From: Bacteroidetes bacterium UBA4416
GTDB taxonomy: Bacteria > Bacteroidota > Bacteroidia > B-17B0 > Aurantibacillaceae
Direction: 5' to 3'
NCBI GenBank assembly: GCA_002390745.1
Contig: DGQK01000031.1
Location: 12,228-76,227, forward strand
DNA: 64,000 bases
The position numbers and the translations under genes are program-made. Below the pieces are notes generated by a model. The model searched no databases. It had not been told where the DNA came from and saw only the letters and a list, made by a program, of their open reading frames with translations. Shown piece by piece: positions 17,749 through 26,804 of the stretch (positions are counted from its first letter, which is position 1; the number at the start of each line of letters is the position of its first letter).

Positions 17749-19596
17749 GTGTACGTCCTCGGTATATCCTCCTATTACCACGATTCGGCAGCGGCGCTTC
17801 TCAAAGACGGCGTGATCGTAGCAGCTGCACAGGAAGAGCGCTTTACCCGCAAAAAACACGATGATGCGTTTCCGCAACATGCCATAGCGTTTTGCCTCCG
17901 GAAGGCCGGCATAGCCTTATCGGATCTCGAAACCATTGTCTTTTACGACAAGCCCCTTCTGAAATTCGAGCGCCTTTTGGAAACCTATATGGTGAATGCA
18001 CCAAAAGGCTTCCGCTCTTTTCTGAAAGCCATTCCGCTCTGGCTCAAACAGAAGCTGTTTTTTAAACGGGAGCTCTATAAAGCCCTGGATGGGATCGGGG
18101 AATACGATAAGAAAAAATTAAAGATCCTGTTCACGGAACATCACGTGTCGCATGCGGCCAGTACGTTTTTTGCCTCGCCCTTCAGGGAGGCCGCTGTGCT
18201 CACCATCGACGGCGTTGGCGAATGGGCTACTACCACGATCAGCAAAGGCAAGGACAATACGCTCACCATACTCAAAGAAACCCATTTCCCGCATTCGCTC
18301 GGCTTGTTTTATTCGGCCATTACCTATTACTGCGGCTTCAGGGTCAATTCGGGGGAATATAAGCTTATGGGGCTGGCGCCATACGGCAACAGGGATTCGG
18401 AAGAGGTGGCGCGCCTGGCGAAGCTTTTGAAGGATCATCTCATCAATGTGTACGACGATGGTTCTCTCTTTCTCGATCAGCGCTACTTCAATTATGCTAC
18501 CGGCCTCACGATGGCGCAAGACAAGCTTTGGGAGGAGCTTCTGGGATTTAAAAAACGGGAAGCGGAAAGCCCGCTGGATCAGCCCTACATCGACCTGGCC
18601 CTGGCGGCGCAGCTCATCACGGAAGACGTGGTGCTGCTCCTGGCAAAGGAGGCGCTCAGGCTTACCGGCAGCGATTATTTATGCCTGGCCGGTGGTGTGG
18701 CGCTCAACTGCGTGGCCAACGGGAAACTGGTACGCGAAGGAATAGCCAAAGACATTTACCTTCAGCCGGCATCCGGCGATTGTGGCGGTGCGCTGGGAGC
18801 CGCCTGGGCCGCCCACTACATCTATTTTGGAAATGAACGCAGCATCACACAACCCGATAGCATGCAGGGTGCGTACCTTGGCACGGAATACACACATACA
18901 GAAATTGCAGAAGCACTGCCTGGTTTTGATGTGAGCGCAAACTATCTGGAAACATTCGAAGAGGTAGCGAATCAAACAGCCGGCTACCTGAAGGAAGGAA
19001 AGATCATCGGCTGGTTCCAGGGCAGGATGGAGTTCGGGCCGCGCGCTTTAGGAAACCGCAGCATCCTGGCTGACGCCCGCGATCCGGGGATTCAGAAACG
19101 GCTCAACCTCAGCATCAAGTTCCGCGAGAGCTTCCGGCCTTTTGCACCGGCCGTGCTGGAGGAACATGCCAAAGCGTATTTCGGGCTGCGCGGCACATCG
19201 CCTTATATGCTGCAAACACAGCCGCTTTCAGAAGCTCACCGCCTGCCCTTGCCACCCACGTATGCAAACAGCGCCCTTGGTGATAAGCTGCATACAGCCA
19301 AAAGCCATTTCCCGGCCATCACCCACGTCGATTTTTCTGCCCGGATCCAAACCGTTCACAAAGCCACCAACCCCCGTTTTCATGAGCTCCTCTCCGCATT
19401 TTATGAGCAAACCCAATGCCCCATGCTGGTCAACACAAGCTTCAACCTGCGCGGCGAGCCCATCGTGTGCAGCCCTTCCGATGCACTTCATTGTTTGATG
19501 AATACAAATATTGATTACCTTGTGTTAGGAAACTACATCATTAAAAAGAATCATCCTGTAGAGATCGTCACGAACCCAAACCAAACCCCCGATTAA
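17749..19596 (+). CDS. NodU/CmcH/SxtI-type carbamoyltransferase
   Basis: 615 residues from a GTG start whose next codons encode the expected YVLGISSYYHDSAAAL. Family motifs: the N-terminal HDSAA block, TEHHVSHAASTFFASPF, TIDGVGEWATTTI, LAGGVALNCVANGKL and QPASGDCGGALGAAW in the ASKHA (Kae1-like) domain, then GPRALGNRSILADARDP and NTSFNLRGEPIVCSP in the C-terminal domain. Such enzymes transfer a carbamoyl group from carbamoyl phosphate, through carbamoyl-AMP, to a hydroxyl of a sugar or small molecule. Length is near that of cyanobacterial SxtI. The next gene (49 aa) starts 5 nt after the stop and the downstream SxtJ- and SGNH-type genes suggest a polysaccharide or cell-surface substrate. The actual acceptor is unknown. 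Confidence 0.92.
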   Translation: MYVLGISSYYHDSAAALLKDGVIVAAAQEERFTRKKHDDAFPQHAIAFCLRKAGIALSDLETIVFYDKPLLKFERLLETYMVNAPKGFRSFLKAIPLWLKQKLFFKRELYKALDGIGEYDKKKLKILFTEHHVSHAASTFFASPFREAAVLTIDGVGEWATTTISKGKDNTLTILKETHFPHSLGLFYSAITYYCGFRVNSGEYKLMGLAPYGNRDSEEVARLAKLLKDHLINVYDDGSLFLDQRYFNYATGLTMAQDKLWEELLGFKKREAESPLDQPYIDLALAAQLITEDVVLLLAKEALRLTGSDYLCLAGGVALNCVANGKLVREGIAKDIYLQPASGDCGGALGAAWAAHYIYFGNERSITQPDSMQGAYLGTEYTHTEIAEALPGFDVSANYLETFEEVANQTAGYLKEGKIIGWFQGRMEFGPRALGNRSILADARDPGIQKRLNLSIKFRESFRPFAPAVLEEHAKAYFGLRGTSPYMLQTQPLSEAHRLPLPPTYANSALGDKLHTAKSHFPAITHVDFSARIQTVHKATNPRFHELLSAFYEQTQCPMLVNTSFNLRGEPIVCSPSDALHCLMNTNIDYLVLGNYIIKKNHPVEIVTNPNQTPD

Positions 19597-19601
19597 AGAC
19601 C

Positions 19602-19751
19602 ATGAGCGAACTAAGCGATATCTGGCGATTCATGAAAGAGCGTAAAAAATGGTGGCTGATGCCAGTGGTCGTCATTTTGTTGCTGATCACGGTGATGCTT
19701 TTGCTTAGCGGCAGCAGTGCCTTAGCGCCGTTTATTTATTCTATTTTTTAA
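19602..19751 (+). CDS. 49-residue DUF5989/SxtK-like membrane protein
   Basis: This gene is short and easily missed: ATG at 19602, stop at 19749-19751. The protein starts MSELSDIWRFMKERKKWW, then a single membrane helix (about 20-36, MPVVVILLLITVMLLL), then SGSSALAPFIYSIF. The pattern of a charged N-terminus (WxFMKERKKWWL), one helix and an SALAPFIY tail is that of DUF5989, a family always found beside carbamoyltransferase and SxtJ genes; SxtK of the saxitoxin cluster has similar size and context. It starts 5 nt after the carbamoyltransferase stop. It presumably helps place the modification enzyme at the membrane, but that is inference. Confidence 0.85.
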   Translation: MSELSDIWRFMKERKKWWLMPVVVILLLITVMLLLSGSSALAPFIYSIF

Positions 19752-19876
19752 TATAAGAGGCCAGATACTAAACAGAACGACTTCATAAGATGGTCACGCC
19801 AGAGCGCGATTGGTTCTTTCATCAAGAAAAAAGAAATGGTAAATAATAAACGTAAGATTAAATTTTATTCTGTCAT

Positions 19877-20260
19877 ATGATCTTAGCTAACATGACCAAA
19901 CGCCAGCAATACATTAACCTCTTTGCCTCTGCCGTGTTTATTTCCCTGATCCTGTTCCTGGCCGGGGTTGATCCGCTCTGGTACATCGTTCCGGGGCTGG
20001 TGCTGTTGGCGGGCTTGCTGAGTGGCGCTGCCCGCAAAGCCGTGCTATGGATCTGGCTTAAATTCTCCCATCTCCTCGGCATGGTGAACTCCACCATCAT
20101 CCTGTTCCTTATTTATTTCCTGATCATTACACCCTATGCTACCCTGTTCCGTAAAAAAGTAGCGGTCAATTACGTCCTTCGCAAGCCGCGGCACGGCGCT
20201 TCTCTTTTCAGGGAGCGGAACCACCTGGTAGCAAAGGAAGATTTTGAAAAAAGCTGGTGA
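19877..20260 (+). CDS. SxtJ-family membrane protein
   Basis: 127 residues with hydrophobic segments at about 14-30, 32-48 and 74-92, then a cationic C-terminal tail (FRKKVAVNYVLRKPRHGASLFRERNH). Size, topology and the tail fit the SxtJ family, whose function is unknown. It follows the carbamoyltransferase and the DUF5989-like gene after a 125-nt gap and overlaps the SGNH hydrolase start by one base (TGATG), implying translational coupling. ATG at 19877 is used here; ATG at 19892 (MTKRQQYINL) is an alternative start. Confidence 0.82.
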   Translation: MILANMTKRQQYINLFASAVFISLILFLAGVDPLWYIVPGLVLLAGLLSGAARKAVLWIWLKFSHLLGMVNSTIILFLIYFLIITPYATLFRKKVAVNYVLRKPRHGASLFRERNHLVAKEDFEKSW

Positions 20261-21459
20261 TGACATGGTCGCGTTTCCGCATACGCCTCTGGCTTGAGAT
20301 CCTGTTCGTGGTGCTGGTGCCCCTATTGCTGCTTAGCCCGGGCCTGCGGCAGGTTATGCATAGCGACAGGGCATACAGTATCTTATTCTTTACGTTATTT
20401 TTCCTACGCGCCCTGGTGTTGCTGCATTTTATGAAGCTTGTGCTGAAATGGCTACACAAAACATACATTGCCCCGAAGCCGCAGGGCGCCGCAAACCTAA
20501 GCGCGAAAAAAGCCAACCGCGCCCTGCTCGGCACGTCGCTGCTGCTGCTCTTTCTGCTGCTCGAGCTGGTATTTATGTTCGTGCCGCAAACCCAGGATGT
20601 ATACAGGCTCGGCCTCGCCAACAAAGTGTGGAACCTCTATTACCGCGAGCCGGAGAACGAGCTGCGCTTCCGCGATAAGCCGCTTGCGGGAAGAATGAAT
20701 ACCCATAAACAAACGGTTATCTTCCTGGGCGATTCGTATACACATGGTATCGGCATCCGCCACAACCGCGAGCGCTTCCCCGACATGGTGTATGCGCAAA
20801 TGGATTCCTCAAAATTCGAAGCCTTTAACCTCGGCCGCGGCAATACCGACACACGCGATGAATACCTGAGATTGGTTGATTTTGGTTTGAAGCCGGATTA
20901 CCTGGTTCTGCAATATTATCACAACGACATCGAAAAAGTGGGTGCAAAATACGGCTACTTCAACGCCAGCCAAACTGGTTACAAAAGCAAAAAACCCTCC
21001 CTGCTTAAGAAGGCGGGCATGTTCATCGGGCTCATTCCGCTGGAATGCTCCTTCTTTCTCAATTACACGGCCTTCAACAGCGCCGGTTTTTTCTTTCAAA
21101 AAGCAGGGAACGATTATAAGGAATGTTTGACGAAAGCATACAGCGATACGGCCTGCGTGAGGGAGCACCTGAACGATGTGGAATCCATCATCCGCTATTC
21201 GGAGGCGAATCACACCAAATTGTATGTCCTGTTTATTCCCGATGCGAGGGACATTGACTTCACCCAAAACCTCTTCGACCGGCACATCATTCCTTTTCTG
21301 AAAACACGCGGCGTACACTATATCACCGTCGATCAGGCTTTCCGGAAACACAAGGCCTCTGAGCTCATCATCAATCCATTGAACGCGCACACAAATCCTT
21401 TTGCCAACGCCATCATTGCAGAGCAGATCCTCGATTCGATCCCGGAATTGAAAAATTGA
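20260..21459 (+). CDS. Membrane-anchored SGNH/GDSL hydrolase
   Basis: About 399 residues (a GTG three bases earlier is also possible). Three N-terminal hydrophobic segments (within about 1-115) precede a SGNH domain. Block I is VIFLGDSYTHGIGI with the nucleophilic serine; a glycine and asparagine block follows in LGRGNTDTRDEY; YYHNDIEKVG and a C-terminal NAHTNPFANAIIAEQI region supply the likely catalytic histidine. SGNH enzymes cleave or transfer acyl esters, often acetyl groups of polysaccharides. The gene is coupled to the SxtJ-like gene, so it probably acts on the same product as the carbamoyltransferase. Catalysis would lie outside the membrane if the N-terminal helices are oriented as usual. 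Confidence 0.85.
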   Translation: MTWSRFRIRLWLEILFVVLVPLLLLSPGLRQVMHSDRAYSILFFTLFFLRALVLLHFMKLVLKWLHKTYIAPKPQGAANLSAKKANRALLGTSLLLLFLLLELVFMFVPQTQDVYRLGLANKVWNLYYREPENELRFRDKPLAGRMNTHKQTVIFLGDSYTHGIGIRHNRERFPDMVYAQMDSSKFEAFNLGRGNTDTRDEYLRLVDFGLKPDYLVLQYYHNDIEKVGAKYGYFNASQTGYKSKKPSLLKKAGMFIGLIPLECSFFLNYTAFNSAGFFFQKAGNDYKECLTKAYSDTACVREHLNDVESIIRYSEANHTKLYVLFIPDARDIDFTQNLFDRHIIPFLKTRGVHYITVDQAFRKHKASELIINPLNAHTNPFANAIIAEQILDSIPELKN

Positions 21460-21558
21460 ATCACCTGTTGTATACGATGGCTCAGCGATAAGCCTGCTTG
21501 GCTCAAAAAGAAGTACCCTACAGGCATTTGCGCGTTATTTTCATTAAATTTACTCATA

Positions 21559-24500
21559 GTGGATTCGCTTAAATTCATACTGTTACTCCTGCTCCTGAAT
21601 TTAGGCTGCTATAGCCAAAGAGTGAAAACGCCCGGTCTCCATTCCGGTTCGCAGGTTCGCTTTACAGAAAACAAGCATCAGTGGGAGGCCAACATTGCCT
21701 ACAGGGCGCAGCTCGATGGCGGGGCCTTATTCCTGGAGCAGAGCGGGAAGCTCACCTTCCATTTTTACGATAAAGACAGCTACCGTGCCCGGCACCTTGG
21801 AAGGATCACATCGCCCAACCTGAAATTCCATGCGTACTCGGTAGAATTTCCGGGAGCCTTGGCCAATCCGCAGATCCTTCCGGAAGAGGCCTTCCCAGAC
21901 TACGATAATTATTATATCGGAAACGACCGGATATACTGGTCTTCCGGTGTCAGGCACTTTAGGCAGCTGAGCCTGAAAAACCTCTATCCCTTCATCGACG
22001 TGCTCTATACCGGGAAGAAACAATCCATCAAATACAATTTCATTGTGAAGCCGGGCGGCGATCCCGCAGAGATCAGGATGCGCTACACAGGGGTGGATGA
22101 CATCCGTATCAAAGACGGCAAATTGTACGTCAGCACCTCGGTGAAGGACATGATCGAGGAAAGGCCTTTTGTTTACCAGGTCGTGGGCGGCGACACCATC
22201 GAAATTCCCTCTAAGTTTGTGTTGAAAGACCACACGGTGAGCTTTAAGCTCATGAAGGCTTATGACCACACACTTCCGCTGATCATTGACCCGCTGCTGG
22301 TATTTGCGGCACAAAGCGGGAGCACGGCCGATAATTTCGGGATGACGGCCACCTACGACGACCGCGGAAGCCTTTACTCCGGCGGAACCGTGTTCAATGT
22401 GGGCTATCCGACCACCATGGGCGCTTACGATATTTCTTTCAACAATGCCGTGGCGCCCGGAAGAACGGATGTGGTCATTACCAAATACGATTCGGCGGGC
22501 ACCTTTTTAAAATATTCTACGTACCTCGGTGGCAATAACGCAGAAACTGTTTCCAGCCTTATCGTGGACAAGAATGATAACCTCTGTTTGTACGGCGCCA
22601 CCGGCTCTTCAAATTTCCCGACTACCACCGGCTGTTACGATGCTACTTTCAATGGTGGAAACTACTTAAGCTTTGTTGCCAACGGAACCACCTTCAACAA
22701 CGGCACCGATATTTATGTGGCCAAATTCAACCCTACCGGTACGTCTTTACTGTCTTCCACCTACATTGGCGGTAGCGGCAACGATGGGGTCAACCACGTC
22801 AACCACCTGACATTTATTCCGGCCTGGGGCGCCAGCGAGTATTACATCGATTCCCTGCAATACAACTACGGCGATCAATACAGGGGTGAGATCCAGACCG
22901 ATACTTCCGGAAACATCTATGTGCTCAGCAGCAGCCGTTCCGCCGATTTCCCAACGCTTAACGCTATCGACAATACGCTCGGAGGGAAACAGGATGCCGT
23001 CCTTTTTAAATTCAATTCCAGCCTCAGCAATTTGTATTTCAGCACCTACATAGGAGGAAGCAACAACGATTGCGGAAATTCGCTGGCGCTCGACGATACG
23101 TTGAATATCTACATTACCGGCGGCACCTGTGGCCCCGATTTTCCGGTTACCACGGGAAGCCACCAGCAAATTTACGGAGGCGGAAAAGCAGATGGCTTTG
23201 TCTGCAAAATCAAAAAGAATGGCGTTTACCTGATGCACTCCAGTTATATCGGCACGGCGGATTACGACCAGAGTTATTTTGTTCAGCTCGACCAGCAGCA
23301 GGACGTGTACCTTTATGGCCAGTCCTTGGGAAATATGCCGGTAACACCGGGCGTGTATTCCAATGGCGGCAGCAAGCAGTTCATCCAGAAATTCAATCCG
23401 CAGCTCAGTAATTTATTGGTAGCAACGGTGTTCGGAAACGGCACCAGTAACATCAGCATTGCCCCTTCGGCCTTTTCGGTGGATTGTGCCGGCAATATCT
23501 ACATTTCCGGCTGGGGCGGAAATATCCTCACAGGCAATGCCACCAATGGCATGGCGATCACAGGCAATGCCATACAGCCAACCACCGATGGATTTAATTT
23601 TTACCTGATGGTGCTCGCACCAAACATGACCAACATTTTATTCGGCAGTTATTTCGGAGGGCCCATCAGCCAGGAACACTCCGATGGCGGCACGAGCCGC
23701 TTCGATAAGTCCGGCATCATGTACCAGTCGGTATGTGCAGGTTGTGGAGGCCAGGATGATTTCCCGGTGACACCAGGCGCCTGGCCCAACACGCCCGGGA
23801 ATCCCAACCATAGTACCAATTGCAATAACGGCGTGTTTAAGCTCGATTTTCAGCTGAATTCGGCTGTAGCAAGCATCGCTACCTCTACGCTTGGCGGCTG
23901 CGCACCGCTCACCGTTCAGTTTAATAACATCAGCACCGCAGGGCATGGGTTTACCTGGGACTTCGGAAACCATGATACGACCTCTCTGATCCTGAACCCG
24001 GTGCGGATCTTTACGGCAGCCGGTACCTACACCGCCAGTCTCTACGTCAAAAAATCCATCTGCAATAACTTTTATGATACCGCCCATGTTGTCATTACCG
24101 TGCAGCCCGTGCCTACAGCCAGCTTCACTGCGGTGATCGATACCTGCTCCAATAAGGTCAGCTTCATCAATCAAACCAATCCACTGGCAACACCGGCCTA
24201 TTGGTACATCAATGCTTCGCCGGTGGCCACTACAACCCATTACGCCCAGTCCTTCGTGAGCGCCGGCACCTACACCGCCACACTGATTACCAGGACAAGC
24301 TACGGCTGCGCAGACACTATGACGCAGGTGATTACCGTGCCCGTGGATTCCGTCAATATCAACGTTCCGCAAACGAAATGCGCGAAAGCCATTGTGCCCC
24401 TCCTGGCAGAAGGTGGCGATGCGTATAGCTGGCAGCCAACGGCCGGGCTTTCCAATCCCTCCATTGCCAATCCGCTTTGCACGGCCCAAACCACCACCAT

Positions 24501-25593
24501 TTACACGGTCACGATCACACAGAACAGCCTGCTGAATAAAACCTGCATCAAAACACTGACTACTTCAGTCACCGTACATCCTGTGATCAACGCGGCCTTT
24601 ACCTATACCATCGGCGCCTGCCGCAACGATGTGAAATTTACCGATGCCTCTGCCATCAGCCCGGTGAGCTGGTCCTGGGACTTTGGCAACGGGGCGGTTT
24701 CCGGCAGCCAGAACCCATCGTACCTGTACTCCCATCCCCAGCTCTACCAGGTATCCCTGATTGTGACCAATAGCGCGGGTTGCAAAGACACCATCGTGCA
24801 GCCGATCAACCTGGCAGGTTTCGATCCCGTGGCCGTTGATAGCTTTATCGCTAAATGCAAGCCCGACACCGTGCAGCTGAACGCATCGGGCGGAAGCTAT
24901 TACCATTGGTCGCCCCCTGACGGATTATCCTCAACAACGATCAAAAACCCGAAAGCCTTCCCGTCCGAAACAACAGTTTACACGGTTACCATCGGCAATA
25001 TCGTAGGCGCAGATACCTGCAAATCCGTGCTTACAACAACGGTGAGCGTATACCCTTTTGCTTACAACACAGGCTCCATCACGGTGTCTTCTACGTCCGT
25101 CAATGTGGGCGAAACCACAACGCTAACGCTTAACGGATTTCCTTATACCGGTACGCTCAGCATCAGCCCCGATATTCCGGTGAAGAAACTAAACAACGAA
25201 ACTTACGTGCTCACACCTGCCAAGACCGGCGAATATGAAATTACCTTCGTTACTCAGAATGGCTGCACCCAGCGCCTCAAAACCATTTTCGTACAGATGA
25301 TCACCGATGCCTGCAACGAAAGCACCGTCTATCTTCCAACGGGCTTTACTCCTAACGGCGATGGAACCAATGATATCCTTTACATCCGCAGCAATTTTAT
25401 TACGGAGGTGTACCTTACCATTTACGACCGCTGGGGCGAGAAACTCTTTGAAACCGATGATGTCAAAAAAGGCTGGGATGGGATTTACAAAGGAAAAAAA
25501 CTCGACCAGGGCGTGTATGGTTATTACATGACCTTTAAATGCAACAACGGGCAGGAATCATTTAAGAAAGGCAACATTACGCTGATGCGATAA
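21559..25593 (+). CDS. Giant type B T9SS cargo with DUF7948 and SBBP repeats
   Basis: 1344 residues from a GTG. A signal peptide (LKFILLLLLLNLGCYSQ) is followed by a DUF7948-like domain (about 25-250; FTENKHQWEANIAYRAQ, YNFIVKPGGDPAEIRMRYTG). A beta-propeller of SBBP-type repeats spans about 255-760, each with a STYIGG/ STYLGG strand and an FPTT or FPVT turn. PKD and Ig-like domains follow (FTWDFGNHDTTS, WSWDFGNG), and the protein ends in the type B sorting domain (YLPTGFTPNGDGTNDI, YDRWGEKLFE). A PorP/SprF gene begins 2 nt after the stop, the arrangement of sprB-sprF in Flavobacterium. It should be a very large surface adhesin or filament exported by the type IX system. Confidence 0.92.
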   Translation: MDSLKFILLLLLLNLGCYSQRVKTPGLHSGSQVRFTENKHQWEANIAYRAQLDGGALFLEQSGKLTFHFYDKDSYRARHLGRITSPNLKFHAYSVEFPGALANPQILPEEAFPDYDNYYIGNDRIYWSSGVRHFRQLSLKNLYPFIDVLYTGKKQSIKYNFIVKPGGDPAEIRMRYTGVDDIRIKDGKLYVSTSVKDMIEERPFVYQVVGGDTIEIPSKFVLKDHTVSFKLMKAYDHTLPLIIDPLLVFAAQSGSTADNFGMTATYDDRGSLYSGGTVFNVGYPTTMGAYDISFNNAVAPGRTDVVITKYDSAGTFLKYSTYLGGNNAETVSSLIVDKNDNLCLYGATGSSNFPTTTGCYDATFNGGNYLSFVANGTTFNNGTDIYVAKFNPTGTSLLSSTYIGGSGNDGVNHVNHLTFIPAWGASEYYIDSLQYNYGDQYRGEIQTDTSGNIYVLSSSRSADFPTLNAIDNTLGGKQDAVLFKFNSSLSNLYFSTYIGGSNNDCGNSLALDDTLNIYITGGTCGPDFPVTTGSHQQIYGGGKADGFVCKIKKNGVYLMHSSYIGTADYDQSYFVQLDQQQDVYLYGQSLGNMPVTPGVYSNGGSKQFIQKFNPQLSNLLVATVFGNGTSNISIAPSAFSVDCAGNIYISGWGGNILTGNATNGMAITGNAIQPTTDGFNFYLMVLAPNMTNILFGSYFGGPISQEHSDGGTSRFDKSGIMYQSVCAGCGGQDDFPVTPGAWPNTPGNPNHSTNCNNGVFKLDFQLNSAVASIATSTLGGCAPLTVQFNNISTAGHGFTWDFGNHDTTSLILNPVRIFTAAGTYTASLYVKKSICNNFYDTAHVVITVQPVPTASFTAVIDTCSNKVSFINQTNPLATPAYWYINASPVATTTHYAQSFVSAGTYTATLITRTSYGCADTMTQVITVPVDSVNINVPQTKCAKAIVPLLAEGGDAYSWQPTAGLSNPSIANPLCTAQTTTIYTVTITQNSLLNKTCIKTLTTSVTVHPVINAAFTYTIGACRNDVKFTDASAISPVSWSWDFGNGAVSGSQNPSYLYSHPQLYQVSLIVTNSAGCKDTIVQPINLAGFDPVAVDSFIAKCKPDTVQLNASGGSYYHWSPPDGLSSTTIKNPKAFPSETTVYTVTIGNIVGADTCKSVLTTTVSVYPFAYNTGSITVSSTSVNVGETTTLTLNGFPYTGTLSISPDIPVKKLNNETYVLTPAKTGEYEITFVTQNGCTQRLKTIFVQMITDACNESTVYLPTGFTPNGDGTNDILYIRSNFITEVYLTIYDRWGEKLFETDDVKKGWDGIYKGKKLDQGVYGYYMTFKCNNGQESFKKGNITLMR

Positions 25594-25594
25594 C

Positions 25595-26632
25595 ATGAAA
25601 AACAGGACAACATATACTTGTTTTTTTAGAAGCATGCTTCTCGCATTCTCTATACTCACGACTCACTACTCTTTTGCCCAGGATATCCATTTCTCCAACT
25701 GGCAGATGTCGCCCCTGAACCTCAACCCGGCTCAAACAGGCATGTTTGAAGGCGACGGGCGCCTGATCTTCAACTACCGCACCCAATGGCGCAGTGTGCA
25801 GGTGCCTTACACTACCTTTAGTTTCGGTGGGGATTTCAATCTCAATAAGCCGCTCATCAAAGGTACAAAGGAAGCCCTTGGCCTGATCTTCAACCACGAT
25901 GCGGCCGGCGATGGGAAATATACTGTGACAGATTTTAAAGTGCCTTTCAACCATAAATTTTCCTTCCGGAAGGATTCGGGGCTCACCATTGCCTTCGGGG
26001 TGCTGGCCGGCGTAAGCAATGTAAAGATCGATCCCAACCGCTTGTCCTACGACCGGCAATGGGACGGGGATGCCTACAACGGCGGCTTGCAGAACGGAGA
26101 GAACTTTCAGCTGTTGAGTAAAGTGTATGCCGATGTAGCGCTCGGTACAGTGATCCAAAAACAGATCAACCGGAAATGGCTGCTAAGTGTGGGCTACGGC
26201 ATCAGCCATATCAACCAGCCCAATATCTCTTTCTACAATACCAAAGGCGTCGTGCTCAGGCCAAGGCACAACGAATCCCTGCAGCTGAAGTACAGTTTCT
26301 CCAACATCTCGTCCGTAATGCTGGAATACTACGGAAACCAGCAGCAGAAATTCCGGGAGAACCTCGCAGGACTGACCTATTACCACACCATAGAGCCCAA
26401 AACAGGAACCATCCTCAACATCGGTTTCTTCAACCGTTTCGGTGATGCCATGGTGACCACGCTCGGGCTGCAGCACAACAACATGCGCTTGCAGGGGTCT
26501 TACGATTATAATTACTCGGCATTTAAAAGAGCCACCAACGGCAAAGGCGCGTTTGAAATATCTTTCATTTACATCTACGCCAAACCGAAAGTATTTGTTC
26601 CAAAAACCCGGGTATGCCCTGTTTATATGTAG
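25595..26632 (+). CDS. PorP/SprF-family type IX membrane protein
   Basis: 345 residues: signal peptide (ending HYSFAQ), then DIHFSNWQMSPLNLNPAQTGMFEGDGRL, the family's hallmark start, and an outer-membrane beta-barrel ending in aromatic strands. SprF-type proteins bind or anchor type B cargo at the cell surface; F. johnsoniae SprF is needed for SprB secretion. The gene starts 2 nt after the 1344-residue cargo, so it is most likely its dedicated partner. It shares the C-terminal FVPKTRVCPVYM with the paralogue at 28532 (FVPKTRVCPIYM). Confidence 0.93.
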   Translation: MKNRTTYTCFFRSMLLAFSILTTHYSFAQDIHFSNWQMSPLNLNPAQTGMFEGDGRLIFNYRTQWRSVQVPYTTFSFGGDFNLNKPLIKGTKEALGLIFNHDAAGDGKYTVTDFKVPFNHKFSFRKDSGLTIAFGVLAGVSNVKIDPNRLSYDRQWDGDAYNGGLQNGENFQLLSKVYADVALGTVIQKQINRKWLLSVGYGISHINQPNISFYNTKGVVLRPRHNESLQLKYSFSNISSVMLEYYGNQQQKFRENLAGLTYYHTIEPKTGTILNIGFFNRFGDAMVTTLGLQHNNMRLQGSYDYNYSAFKRATNGKGAFEISFIYIYAKPKVFVPKTRVCPVYM

Positions 26633-26640
26633 AAATTTTC

Positions 26641-26699
26641 ATGGTGGTTTCGAGAGCCTCAACCACCATTCCGTTGACTGAGGCTCTCGAAGTCAACGG
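26641..26699. repeat. 59-nt twin-hairpin element, copy 1
   Basis: Two hairpins of 29 nt each are separated by one base. Hairpin 1: ATGGTGGTT (26641-26649), loop TCGAGAGCCTC, AACCACCAT (26661-26669). Hairpin 2: CCGTTGACT (26671-26679), loop GAGGCTCTCGA, AGTCAACGG (26691-26699). Both 9-bp stems are perfect, and the 11-nt loops are exact reverse complements. It lies 8 nt after a porP stop codon. A second copy is at 40806-40864. Confidence 0.85.
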
Positions 26700-26804
26700 G
26701 GCATATCTTAATAAGACTGCTTCCTGCGATAGAAGAAACCAGTGATGATAAACCGTATGGCCTCTAATACAGTTAATATAATTTAATTACCTATATTTAA
26801 TTTC

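Noticed and set aside
16286..19751. Mobile element or prophage around the carbamoyltransferase cassette
   Set aside because: No integrase, transposase, attachment site or composition break was seen on either side.
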